DNA from: JBKQVT01 sp052139835
Lineage (GTDB): Bacteria; Planctomycetota; Planctomycetia; Pirellulales; Thermoguttaceae
NCBI GenBank assembly: GCA_052139835.1
Contig: JBKQVT010000150.1
Coordinates: 1-64,000 of the forward strand
DNA: 64,000 bases
Direction: 5' to 3'
The notes under the pieces were generated by a model. That model was given only the letters and a program-made list of their open reading frames with translations, ran no database searches and was not told the origin of the DNA. Numbering within the stretch: position 1 is the first letter of the stretch; each line of letters starts with the position of its first letter. The translations under genes were made by a program, and so were the position numbers. Positions 47,026 through 55,656 of this stretch are shown here, piece after piece.

Positions 47026-48258
47026 ATGCCCGAGAGCGATCTGTTATCCGCCGTCATCGAGGCTCCGCCGGGGATTGCATTCGCCCCGGGCGCCGAGGCG
47101 GGCCCGCAAGCCCCGGCGCTACCCGACGGACTTTTTGGCGCGCTGAACGAGGCGGCCAAGATCATGATCGTGGACGACGAGGCGCTGAACATTCGCGTGG
47201 TTCAGCGGCATCTGGAGCGTGCCGGGTATCGCAATTTTGTGACCAGCGACGATCCCCGGCCGGTCGTGGACATGGTCGTCAAGGAGATGCCGGATGTCAT
47301 TCTCCTGGACGTGATGATGCCCGAGGTCAGCGGACTGGAGATCCTGCGGCGCGTCCGCGAGGACAAGCGGCTGGCGTATATTCCCACCTTGGTGTGCACG
47401 GCCTTCGACAACGTGCAGGTGAAGCTCGAAGCGTTGGAGCTGGGGGCGACGGATTTCCTGACCAAGCCGATCAACGCCGCGGAGTTGGTGGTGCGGGTGC
47501 GCAACGCCCTGGTGGTCAAGGCGCACCACGACCATCTGAAGAACTACGCCCGCGAGTTGGCCGAACAGGTCCGGCACCGGACTGCCGAGTTGGCCGCTTC
47601 GCGGCTGGAGCTGATTCACTGTTTGGCCCGCGCGGCGGAATATCGCGACAACGAGACGGGGCGGCACGTGATCCGCGTGGGCCGCTACGCGGAGATCATC
47701 GCCCGCCGCATGGGCCTGGATCCGCAGTTCGTCGAGCTCATCGAGCACGCCGCTCCCCTTCACGACATGGGCAAGGTCGGCATCCCCGACATGATCTTGC
47801 TGAAACCGGGCACGCTTTCCCCGGATGAGTTCGAGTTGATGAAGCGGCATTGCATCTACGGCAAGCGCACCTTCGAGCCCATGTCTCGCGATGAGTGGCG
47901 GATGTTCAAGTCGCACACGTTCCTCGGCGAGATGATCATGGACGTGCGCAGCTCGCCGATCATCACCATGGCCGCCAAGATCGCCTTGACGCATCACGAG
48001 AGATGGGACGGCAACGGGTATCCGATGGGGCTTTCCGGGGAGGACATCCCCCTGGCGGGCCGCATCACCGCCGTGGCCGACGTGTTCGACGCCCTGAGCA
48101 GCAAACGCCCCTACAAGCCGGCCTTTCCCCTGGAGCGCTGCTTCGCCATCATGGAGGAAGGGCGGGGCACACATTTCGACCCGAAGGTGCTCGACGCCTT
48201 TCTGGCCGCCCGCGAAGACATTGTCGAAATCCGCATGGAATACATCGACGTCGAGTAG
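47026..48258 (+). CDS. Response regulator with HD-GYP phosphodiesterase output
   Basis: 410 aa from the ATG at 47026, which has GAGGGACC upstream (open frame from 46879). An unstructured N-terminus (about 1-44) is followed by a receiver (IMIVDDEALN, VILLDVMMPEVSGLE, DFLTKPIN), a coiled linker and an HD-GYP domain (about 195-400) with all key motifs: LHDMGKVGIPD, HHERWDGNGYP and GEDIPLAGRITAVADVFDAL. It should hydrolyse c-di-GMP. It is 21 bases from the degenerate GGDEF gene, so the two form an operon that diverges from the YfiR/TonB operon. Confidence 0.93.
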   Translation: MPESDLLSAVIEAPPGIAFAPGAEAGPQAPALPDGLFGALNEAAKIMIVDDEALNIRVVQRHLERAGYRNFVTSDDPRPVVDMVVKEMPDVILLDVMMPEVSGLEILRRVREDKRLAYIPTLVCTAFDNVQVKLEALELGATDFLTKPINAAELVVRVRNALVVKAHHDHLKNYARELAEQVRHRTAELAASRLELIHCLARAAEYRDNETGRHVIRVGRYAEIIARRMGLDPQFVELIEHAAPLHDMGKVGIPDMILLKPGTLSPDEFELMKRHCIYGKRTFEPMSRDEWRMFKSHTFLGEMIMDVRSSPIITMAAKIALTHHERWDGNGYPMGLSGEDIPLAGRITAVADVFDALSSKRPYKPAFPLERCFAIMEEGRGTHFDPKVLDAFLAAREDIVEIRMEYIDVE

Positions 48259-48279
48259 CGTGCCACAGGTGGATCGCGC

Positions 48280-48942
48280 ATGTCCGAGATGATTTCACTT
48301 GACGAGCCGACCCCGATGGTGGCCGCCGCCGCGCCCGCCGCGGCCACTTCCCCCCACTGCGCCGCGGCAAAGCCGGCACGAGCGCCGCGGCCCACATTGC
48401 CGGCGGGAGTCCCGATCGCCGCCGTCACCATCTGGAATCGCTCCGGCGATTTGCTCATGCACGAGTGCGATCAGACGGCCTTCCGCCGCCAGGTCCAGCA
48501 ACGCATCGCCCAGTGGAATCGCGGCGGGCCGGCCTTCTCGGTGATGCTGGTGCGCGTGGACCACTGCGTGGAACTGATCGCGACCCACGGCCCCAGCACC
48601 GTCGAGCTGGCGGTCCGCGCCACGCGGCTGTTCCTCAGCGCCAGGCTGCGGGAAATGGACGTCTTCGACCGCTACGACCAGGACTGTTTCGCCCTCCTGC
48701 TGCCGGCCGCCTCGCTGGACAATGCCGCGCTGCTGGCCCAGCGGGTGCGAAGCAACGCCACCGAGTGTCTGCTGCCGACCAAGCGCGGCGCGCTGGAGGT
48801 GACGCGGAGCCTGGGGATTGCCGAAGTGTCGGCGGGCGACGACGAGGCGCGCCTGCTGGGCCGGGCGGAAGCGGCCTTGCGGGCCGCCCCCTGCAACGGA
48901 GTATGCTGCCACGACGGCTCACGCCTAGTACTTAGAACTTAG
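48280..48942 (+). CDS. Degenerate GGDEF protein with intact I-site
   Basis: 220 aa. A 45-residue Ala/Pro-rich N-terminus precedes a GGDEF-fold domain (about 65-205: FSVMLVRVDHCVELIATHGP, VFDRYDQDCFALLLPA, GIAEVSAGDDEARLLGRAEA). The catalytic GGDEF is replaced by DQDCF, so cyclase activity is not expected. Five residues before it is REMD, which lines up with the RxxD inhibitory site (RxxD, five residues, GGDEF; as in PleD). It may therefore be a c-di-GMP receptor. AGGTGG precedes the ATG; the HD-GYP gene is 21 bases upstream. The last codons and stop lie in the CTTAG repeat. Confidence 0.8.
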   Translation: MSEMISLDEPTPMVAAAAPAAATSPHCAAAKPARAPRPTLPAGVPIAAVTIWNRSGDLLMHECDQTAFRRQVQQRIAQWNRGGPAFSVMLVRVDHCVELIATHGPSTVELAVRATRLFLSARLREMDVFDRYDQDCFALLLPAASLDNAALLAQRVRSNATECLLPTKRGALEVTRSLGIAEVSAGDDEARLLGRAEAALRAAPCNGVCCHDGSRLVLRT

Positions 48943-49004
48943 TGCTTAGGACTTAGAAGGCGGAGGGCCCGAGTGCTAAGTTCTAAGCACTAAGTTCTAA
49001 GCAC
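48928..49004. repeat. CTTAG/TTAGG hairpin repeat (copy 1)
   Basis: acttagaacttagtgcttag-type units (48930-48957) face gtgctaagttctaagcacta (48973-48992) and a second such unit, forming a large imperfect hairpin. It supplies the stops of both convergent neighbours (48942 and 48997). Related word-like hairpins are at 59411-59550 and 61538-61605. Confidence 0.8.
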
Positions 49005-49644
49005 TCTTTCGCAGGTGATGGACCCAGGCGGGCGGGACGTTCAGCCAGATGCCGTCGCGGCGGATCTCGCCGGCGGCGAGCAACTCGGCCAGCACCTGGC
49101 CGATGCCGCGCAAGCGGGCGCGCTCCGGTGCCCGGCTGAGCAACTGCTTCGCGCGCCGCAGGGCGATGTACTCGAAGAAGGAGAGCGTGCCGCCCGGCTC
49201 CAGGAGGCCCGTCATCACCGCCAGGATTCGGCGCACGTCGTCGACGGCGAAGTTGTTCAGCGGCAGCCCCGAGACCACGAGGTGGTATTTCTGCCCGGCC
49301 GATAAGTCCTCCACGGGGCAATGGAGCACGCGGACGCGGTCGGCCACCGCCTGGAAGGCGGGCTCGGTCTGGAGCCGCCGCGCCAGGCAGGCGACGAAGC
49401 TTTCGTTCCGCTCGACCAGGTCCAGCCGGTCTTGCGGCCCCAGCACGTCCACGAGGCGTCGGGTGACCGCGCCGGTGCCGGGGCCAACTTCCAGGATCCG
49501 CCGCGGATGGTCGGCCGGTTCGGCGGCGAAGCGGGCCAGGGCCGCGGCCAGACGCCGCCCACTGGGCAAGATCGCCCCGGTGGTGTGGAAGTTCCGGCGA
49601 AACTCCCGGAAGAACAAGCGGACGTCCGACAAGCGCGTGGCCAT
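48997..49644 (-). CDS. PmtA/KsgA-like SAM-dependent methyltransferase
   Basis: 215 aa. FFREFRRNFHTTGAILPSGR (about 11-30) is the opening of the phospholipid N-methyltransferase (PmtA)/rRNA adenine dimethylase-like group. Motif I is ILEVGPGTGAVT (about 50-61) and a later VVSGLPLNNF takes the place of the NPPY-like motif. The family methylates phosphatidylethanolamine in some bacteria; the substrate here is inferred. No transmembrane helix. The stop codon lies inside the CTTAG hairpin repeat. Convergent with the GGDEF-like gene. Confidence 0.78.
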   Translation of the reverse strand: MATRLSDVRLFFREFRRNFHTTGAILPSGRRLAAALARFAAEPADHPRRILEVGPGTGAVTRRLVDVLGPQDRLDLVERNESFVACLARRLQTEPAFQAVADRVRVLHCPVEDLSAGQKYHLVVSGLPLNNFAVDDVRRILAVMTGLLEPGGTLSFFEYIALRRAKQLLSRAPERARLRGIGQVLAELLAAGEIRRDGIWLNVPPAWVHHLRKSA

Positions 49645-49740
49645 GGAAACCGCAGTCTAGCAGACGCGGCCCGGCGACTCCAGGCCCGCCGCAGCGCTAT
49701 CCGCCGCCGCCGGCAGGGCTCAGTGGAGGAACTGCTCGGG

Positions 49741-49810
49741 CCACGGCTGTGTCAGCCGTGCCCTGAGCACCCAAGTCTTCTCGACTTCAGCACGGCTGAC
49801 ACAGCCGTGG
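49741..49810. repeat. Perfect inverted repeat, family B
   Basis: ccacggctgtgtcagccgtg (49741-49760) and its reverse complement cacggctgacacagccgtgg (49791-49810) enclose a 30-base spacer. The left arm is identical to 25078-25097. It lies between the start of the methyltransferase gene and the end of the secreted protein gene. Confidence 0.85.
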
Positions 49811-49840
49811 CACGCTCAGGATTACCGTTGGCGGCAGGGC

Positions 49841-51208
49841 TCAGTGGAGCAACTCCTGGATGGCGAAGTTGCCGTTGTCGGCTACCGGCAGCGCGGGGGC
49901 GAAGCGGTACTGCGCGCAACGATGGGCCCCGCCGGGGACGAATTCCAGGCCGAACATCACGTTCCACATCTCATCGAACTGTCCGTTGAGGCCGCCGGCC
50001 CGCGGCATGACATAGCTGAACTGGCCGATCAGGGACAAGCGGGCGGCGATGGGGATGCGGGCATCGCCGCCGAAGACGAAGTTGGAGGGCATCTGCGCCA
50101 CCCCCACCCAGGCCGTCGTGGTCGCCCCGCTGCACCAGTTGTGCTTCCAGTACATGTTCCCCTGCGCCATCGGCCGGAAGTCCACGGTCGTGAAGGGCTG
50201 GTCCGGGCCCGGCGCGACGGTGGCGGAGTAGCCGTGGTCGGGCATGGCGGCCCACAGGCCCGTCTCGTTCCAGGGCCCCCACTCGATTCCCAATTTCACC
50301 CGCCACTGGGCGAAGTGGAACTTCTCATAATAGTCGTCCTGGAGCCAGTCATGGGCAAATCCCCACAAAAGGGTATGTCCATGAAACGGCATGCGCTGGA
50401 AGAGCCCCAGGGTGGTAAACATCTGGTTGCGGACGTCGCTGGTGCCCTGGTCGATGTTCGAGGCGCTGAACGAGCCTTGCCAATCGGTCACTGTGGCGTT
50501 CATGCCGGCCTGCACGCCGATTCCCCACTGGTAACTCAACGGAATGCCGACGTTGAAGCCGAAGTCGACGCCGAAATTGCCGTTGGGGACAAACAGGTCG
50601 ATGGGGCCCTTGAAAGCGTCGACCGCGGTGAAGAAGCTGGCGTTGCTCCAGGTTTGGTGCCAGACGGACTGCAGGTTGTCTTTCAGAGAGCCTTCACCGC
50701 CGAGCAGACCGGCTTCGTAATCGTTGAACATCGCCTCGCCGTCCATGAATTGGGCCGTCTCTTGCCCAGGGGCCACCGGCTGAAACGGGCTTTCCAGCAG
50801 CGGGCCCGGCGACTCGCCCGGCTTGGGAGCGATGGCCGGTTCCGCGGGGACTGGCGGGCTGTCGGGGGTCGTCGAATAAGCGGTGAGTTTGGCTTGCGCT
50901 CCGTCCGCGTGGCCGCCCGTGCCCGCAGCCGGGGCAGACTGGCCCTTCGACGCCAGGCGATCCATCGTCCGCTCCAGCCCCTGCACGTCTTCCGGCGGCA
51001 GGATTTCCTTGGCGTGCATGAGGATTCGGTATTGATCCATCCTGGTCAATTCGCCATGTGCCAATGCCGCGGCCAATTCCAGCTTGATCGTTTCGCGGGC
51101 GGCTGTGAGTTGGCCGCCGCAGATTTCCTGGGCCCGCGCAACATGCCCGGCGGCGTGGCTCAGGAAGACGACCAAGAGGACCGCAGTCCCCAGATGCAGA
51201 CGACGCAT
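49841..51208 (-). CDS. Secreted beta-rich protein (DUF6666-like), probable outer-membrane barrel
   Basis: 455 aa. Signal peptide (LHLGTAVLLVVFLSHAAGHVARA), a helical segment and Pro-rich linker (about 25-150), then about 290 residues of strands rich in Trp/Phe/Gly (LQSVWHQTWSNASFFTAVDA, FGVDFGFNVGIPLSYQWG, LLWGFAHDWLQDDYYEKFHF). The pattern resembles planctomycete proteins I know as DUF6666, though I am not certain of the number. An outer-membrane barrel is likely. The ATG at 51208 has GGAGGGGGGAC upstream. Convergent with nothing; divergent from glgC. Confidence 0.7.
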   Translation of the reverse strand: MRRLHLGTAVLLVVFLSHAAGHVARAQEICGGQLTAARETIKLELAAALAHGELTRMDQYRILMHAKEILPPEDVQGLERTMDRLASKGQSAPAAGTGGHADGAQAKLTAYSTTPDSPPVPAEPAIAPKPGESPGPLLESPFQPVAPGQETAQFMDGEAMFNDYEAGLLGGEGSLKDNLQSVWHQTWSNASFFTAVDAFKGPIDLFVPNGNFGVDFGFNVGIPLSYQWGIGVQAGMNATVTDWQGSFSASNIDQGTSDVRNQMFTTLGLFQRMPFHGHTLLWGFAHDWLQDDYYEKFHFAQWRVKLGIEWGPWNETGLWAAMPDHGYSATVAPGPDQPFTTVDFRPMAQGNMYWKHNWCSGATTTAWVGVAQMPSNFVFGGDARIPIAARLSLIGQFSYVMPRAGGLNGQFDEMWNVMFGLEFVPGGAHRCAQYRFAPALPVADNGNFAIQELLH

Positions 51209-51675
51209 GAGAGAGTCCCCCCCTCCGTGATAGACATGGCCCGGGGCTGACCAATCGGTCCGCGCCGGCCCTTGCACCCGTTATGATCGCTACAGGTAGG
51301 ATACTCATCGGAACTGATACATTCGGAACTTAAGGTACATCTCGCCCAATCGGAACGTTTTACCGCCCATATGCTACCTAACATCCCTATGTTATGCATT
51401 TTAACTCAAAGGTGTTGGGTGGGCATGGCCCACCAATTGCGGTCGATTTGGTGGGCCATGCCCACCGTACTGGCCCATCTTTCGCCTCGTCCGCTTGCCA
51501 CTGCCACGCATCCGCGGGGATAACCCCCGCGGCTCGCCTCCCCGCCGAATTCCTTTCCGCCCTCCGCCGTCTGCCTTCCGCCTTACCTCCCCGGGGAATC
51601 CCGCTACAATGGAGAATCTGCGGGCAGCAGCGGCCCGCTTTCCGCGACAGATAAGGCAACTGCCAAGGTGAGGGG
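51209..51675. other. Divergent intergenic region before glgC
   Basis: 467 bases between the secreted barrel gene and glgC. It holds the family D palindrome (51417-51466) and an A/T-rich part (51300-51410). The rest shows no gene. AAGGTGAGGGG at 51665-51675 is the glgC ribosome site. Confidence 0.5.
51417..51466. repeat. Inverted repeat, family D (copy 1)
   Basis: gggtgggcatggcccacc (51417-51434) and ggtgggccatgcccacc (51450-51466) pair with each other; each arm is also nearly self-palindromic (ggtgggc-atg-gcccacc). A second pair is at 55508-55558. Confidence 0.82.
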
Positions 51676-52962
51676 ATGGAGAACGTTGTCACACTGGTGC
51701 TGGGGGGTGGTCAGGGGACGCGGCTCTATCCCCTGACGAAGTATCGCTCCAAGCCGGCTGTTCCCGTGGCCGGCAAGTACCGGCTGATCGATATCCCGCT
51801 GTCGAACTGCATCAACAGCGGCTTGAACCACGTCTACGTGCTGACGCAATTCAACTCGACGAGCTTGCACCGCCATATCCGCAGCACGTACATCTTCGAT
51901 TCCTTCAGCCGCGGCTTCGTGGAGATCCTGGCGGCGCAACAGACCTTGGACAACGCCAACTGGTATCAAGGCACCGCCGACGCCGTGCGGCAGAACCTCC
52001 GCCACATCGAGCAGCCCGAGGTCCGCTACATCCTGGTCCTCTCGGGCGATCAGCTCTACCGCATGAACTATCAGCACCTGATCGAGGCGCACCGCCGCAG
52101 CGGCGCCGACGTGACGATCGCGGCCGTGCCGGTGGCCGCCGAGGCGGCCTCCTCGATGGGGATTATGCGGCTGGACGATTCCGGCCGCGTGGTGGGCTTT
52201 CTCGAGAAGCCGCAAACCAAGGAGGACCTCGACCTCGTGCGCACCGATCCCGCCTGGTTGGACGCCCACGGCATCGCCAGCCGCGGCCGCGACTGCCTGG
52301 CCAACATGGGCATCTACCTGTTCAATCGCGAGACGCTGCTGGAGGCCCTGGAGAAGACCGATTACCGCGACTTCGGCAAGGAGGTCTTTCCGGCCTCGAT
52401 GCGGACCCATCGCGTGCAGGTCTACCTGTTCGACGATTACTGGGAAGACATTGGCACGATTCGCTCGTTTTACGAGGCCAACCTGGAATTGACCGCGCCG
52501 GCGCCGCGTTTCGACCTCTCGGTGGCCGACGCGCCGATCTACAGCCGGGCCCGCTCCTTGCCGCCCTCGTGGATCGACCGGGCCACGATCCGCCGCAGCC
52601 TGGTGGCCGACGGTTGCCGCATCGAAGAGGGCGCGGTGATCGAGAACAGCATCGTGGGGCTGCGCTGCCTGATCGGCCGCAACGCGGTCATCCGCAACTC
52701 GATCCTGATGGGCAACGACTTCTACGAGGCGCCGGACGAGATTGCGGCGGGCAAGAGCAACGGCCGGCCGCCGCTGGGCGTCGGCTGCGGCACGCACATC
52801 GAAGGGGCGATCATCGACAAGAACTGCCGCATCGGCCGCGAGGTGCGGATCGCCAACGCCGGCGGCGTGGACTTCACCGAGGAGACGCCGTACGGGATGA
52901 TCCGCGACGGCATCGTGGTGATTCCCAAGGGGGCCACGCTGCCCAACGGCTTTTCCTTGTGA
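51676..52962 (+). CDS. glgC: Glucose-1-phosphate adenylyltransferase
   Basis: 428 aa, normal length. Nucleotidyltransferase N-terminus LVLGGGQGTRLYPLTKYRSK with the GGGxGTRL motif, the effector/substrate segment KPAVPVAGKYRLIDIPLSNC, and VLSGDQLYRMNY with the catalytic Asp. The C-terminal part (about 290-428) is a left-handed beta helix (IRRSLVADGCRI, VIENSIVGLRC, IRNSILMGNDFYE). The overall wording is close to cyanobacterial/plant enzymes. It makes ADP-glucose for glycogen synthesis. The start follows AAGGTGAGGGG. Other glycogen genes are not in the window. Confidence 0.95.
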   Translation: MENVVTLVLGGGQGTRLYPLTKYRSKPAVPVAGKYRLIDIPLSNCINSGLNHVYVLTQFNSTSLHRHIRSTYIFDSFSRGFVEILAAQQTLDNANWYQGTADAVRQNLRHIEQPEVRYILVLSGDQLYRMNYQHLIEAHRRSGADVTIAAVPVAAEAASSMGIMRLDDSGRVVGFLEKPQTKEDLDLVRTDPAWLDAHGIASRGRDCLANMGIYLFNRETLLEALEKTDYRDFGKEVFPASMRTHRVQVYLFDDYWEDIGTIRSFYEANLELTAPAPRFDLSVADAPIYSRARSLPPSWIDRATIRRSLVADGCRIEEGAVIENSIVGLRCLIGRNAVIRNSILMGNDFYEAPDEIAAGKSNGRPPLGVGCGTHIEGAIIDKNCRIGREVRIANAGGVDFTEETPYGMIRDGIVVIPKGATLPNGFSL

Positions 52963-52971
52963 CGCCGCCGC

Positions 52972-54063
52972 TCACTGGGCCTCTTCCAGGTCGATTTTCA
53001 GGCTGTTGAGCATCCTCTTGAAGACGGGCAGGGCCTTGGCCCACCCCGGCGAGCTGGCGTTGCAGAGGATCAGGTAGCCCTGCGTCTTTCCCGGGACGAT
53101 GACGTGCCACTGGCGTGCCGTCTTGTCGGTCTTGGAGGAGGTGAGATCGAATGTTACCGACAGCGCCGGCAACTTTCCGGCGAACATCCGAATGCCCTCG
53201 ACGTTCGAGATCGTCAGTCCCGCCTGGGCGTATGTCTTCTCGAAAGCCTGGACGTATCCCTTGGCGAATTTTTTGGCGAAGTCCGGGTCCTTGTCGTCCA
53301 TGGGCAGCTTTTGCGGCGTAACCATGACGGCCAAATTCGGGTTAATCCCGCCCTGGTCCGGCGGTCCGACGAGGAAGGCGGCCGGTTTTTGGGAGCTGGG
53401 CCAGTGCGCCAATCGCTCGGCGGACGCGACGGCCCAGCCCTCGGGATACCTCAGCGAGAAGCCCTTGGGCGAAGTCAGCAGCCCGCCCTTGAAAGGGTTG
53501 ATGTCCACACGCAGGCTCTTGACCACGGCGGCAAACGAGGGAACCACCTTGGCCCATTGCGATTTCAAGGCCATGCAACCGACCTTGTACGTCTCCGTCC
53601 TTCCCGGAACAAAAACCAGCCAGACGCGCGCGGGCTCATCGGTCCCCGGTATGGAACCCTCCAGCGCGATGGATATCGATTCGATTTTGCCGACTTTCAT
53701 CTGCGTGGTCTTGACGGCCCGCATCTTGCATCCCGCGCGCTCCAGTCCGCCCTCCATTTCGGTCACCAGTTGCTTGATGAACTGATCGTCCAACGACATG
53801 GGCATCGGCACCACGGTGACACAAACGTTCGGGGTGAATATCTTCTCCTTGGGCGCACGGATGGTTGCCGCCGGGGCCGCCGCGCCAGGGGCGCTCTCTT
53901 TCATTTTGGCGGCCCGCGCCGCCAACTCTTCCGGCGTCGCCGCCGTCCAATCGTCCGGATACGTCAGCTTGAAATTCTTCGGACTGGTGAAGTCCTTGGC
54001 GCGGGCCGGGGCAGTGGCGAGAAGAACCGAGAGCACCAGGAGACATGCTGCGGGACGACGCAT
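52972..54063 (-). CDS. Secreted protein with two tandem PsbP/DUF1795-like domains
   Basis: 363 aa. Signal peptide (AACLLVLSVLLATAPARA), then two similar halves: FTSPKNFKLTYPDDWTAATP (about 25-44) starts the first (to about 190) and LTSPKGFSLRYPEGWAVASA starts the second (to the end). Both proceed to a VWLVFVPGR / WHVIVPGKT strand and a short helix, the layout of PsbP- or DUF1795-type small beta domains. This suggests internal duplication. Function unknown, probably periplasmic. It converges with glgC, whose stop is nine bases away. Confidence 0.65.
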   Translation of the reverse strand: MRRPAACLLVLSVLLATAPARAKDFTSPKNFKLTYPDDWTAATPEELAARAAKMKESAPGAAAPAATIRAPKEKIFTPNVCVTVVPMPMSLDDQFIKQLVTEMEGGLERAGCKMRAVKTTQMKVGKIESISIALEGSIPGTDEPARVWLVFVPGRTETYKVGCMALKSQWAKVVPSFAAVVKSLRVDINPFKGGLLTSPKGFSLRYPEGWAVASAERLAHWPSSQKPAAFLVGPPDQGGINPNLAVMVTPQKLPMDDKDPDFAKKFAKGYVQAFEKTYAQAGLTISNVEGIRMFAGKLPALSVTFDLTSSKTDKTARQWHVIVPGKTQGYLILCNASSPGWAKALPVFKRMLNSLKIDLEEAQ

Positions 54064-54653
<590 letters not shown>

Positions 54654-54682
54654 TTGACTCTAGTCGTTACAGGGCCTACACT
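54654..54682 (+). promoter_or_regulatory. Promoter of the HU-family gene
   Basis: TTGACT (54654-54659) and TACACT (54677-54682) with the optimal 17-base spacer. The GTG start at 54766 lies 83 bases after the -10 box, leaving a leader of about 75 bases. One of the best promoter matches in the window. Confidence 0.6.
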
Positions 54683-54765
54683 TGGAGCGTGAACTGGCGG
54701 CGCGGCAGAAAACATTTGCCCACCAACTTCGCCGTGGCGACCCCATCTCACAGGAGACCTCAGCC

Positions 54766-55170
54766 GTGACCAAGAAAGAGATCGTCCGCACGATTTCCGA
54801 AGAGATCGGGTTGACCCAGTTGCAGACCAAGGAAATTGTCCAAAAGACGTTCAACGCGATCGTCGAAGCCTTGGTGGAGGAGCGTCGCATCGAGCTGCGG
54901 AATTTTGGCGTTTTCGAGGTCAAGCGGCGGGCGCCCCGCAAGGCGCGGAACCCGCGGACCGGCGACAAGGTCTTCGTGCCGGAGAAGTTTGTCGTCACGT
55001 TCAAGCCCGGCAAGGAAATGGAAGAACGCGTTCGCCAGTTGGAAATTCAGGCCGCGGCCGCCGCCAAGACGGGACGGACGAAGACCGCCCCCGCCGATGG
55101 CGCGGCACGTTCGCGCGGGGAGCCCCTGGGCGCCTCGACGGCCTACGGCCCGCCGCCCGCGGGGTCCTAA
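54766..55170 (+). CDS. HU/IHF-family DNA-binding protein with C-terminal tail
   Basis: 134 aa. Residues 1-90 are a complete HU/IHF fold: TKKEIVRTISEEIGLTQLQT, FNAIVEALVEERRIELRNFG, VFEVKRRAPRKARNPRTGDK and VPEKFVVTFKPGKEM, including the DNA-intercalating arm with Arg-Asn-Pro. An extra 40-residue Ala/Lys/Thr/Pro-rich tail follows, typical of planctomycete and actinobacterial variants. It bends and packs DNA as a dimer. The GTG at 54766 is supported by CAGGAG upstream and by the fold start. Next to a small lipoprotein gene. Confidence 0.93.
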   Translation: MTKKEIVRTISEEIGLTQLQTKEIVQKTFNAIVEALVEERRIELRNFGVFEVKRRAPRKARNPRTGDKVFVPEKFVVTFKPGKEMEERVRQLEIQAAAAAKTGRTKTAPADGAARSRGEPLGASTAYGPPPAGS

Positions 55171-55273
55171 TCCTCGCTGCGGCCGCTTTCGGCCCCCCTA
55201 GTGCCTCTTTTCTCGTCCCCCTTTTCTCATCAAGACACTTTTCGTTACGCTCTGTCTCACGGAGGAGATTCGT

Positions 55274-55492
55274 ATGCGCCTCGCACTTTTCGTTGCCGCG
55301 CTCGGTCTGCTCATCAGCACGACCATCGGGTGCGTCATCCCCGGTTACTCTGCCGATCCGGCCCGGCGGACGCAGGAATTGATTTACACGTCGGAGAACC
55401 TGCGTCTGGCCTTGGACGAATGGGAGCGGTTCTGGTTGCTTGACCAGCCCGACCACATGACGCCCTACCGGACTCACGGCGGCATCCTCTAA
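55274..55492 (+). CDS. Small lipoprotein, planctomycete type
   Basis: 72 aa. MRLALFVAALGLLISTTIGC ends in a lipobox-like Cys at residue 20. The C-terminal part DEWERFWLLDQPDHMTPYR and then THGGIL has the feel of a strongly conserved motif that I associate with small planctomycete proteins, but I know no function. CACGGAGGAG precedes the ATG, so the start is secure. It lies 103 bases after the HU gene and before pyrD; a family D palindrome follows. Confidence 0.75.
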   Translation: MRLALFVAALGLLISTTIGCVIPGYSADPARRTQELIYTSENLRLALDEWERFWLLDQPDHMTPYRTHGGIL

Positions 55493-55507
55493 GCAGCATC
55501 CGGCTGG

Positions 55508-55558
55508 TAGGGTGGGCATGGCCCACCGGATCCCCGGCGGTGGGCCATGCCCACCCTA
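55508..55558. repeat. Inverted repeat, family D (copy 2)
   Basis: tagggtgggcatggcccacc (55508-55527) and its exact reverse complement ggtgggccatgcccacccta (55539-55558), 11-base spacer. Matches the pair at 51417-51466. It sits directly after the small lipoprotein gene, 15 bases past its stop. Confidence 0.85.
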
Positions 55559-55656
55559 CATGCTGCGCCCTGCGCGCAGCCGGCCTGGGTAAATTGACAG
55601 GCCCCGCGCCCGGCCGTTACACTGGTGGTTTCCTCCACCACCGGTTCTTAGCCGCC

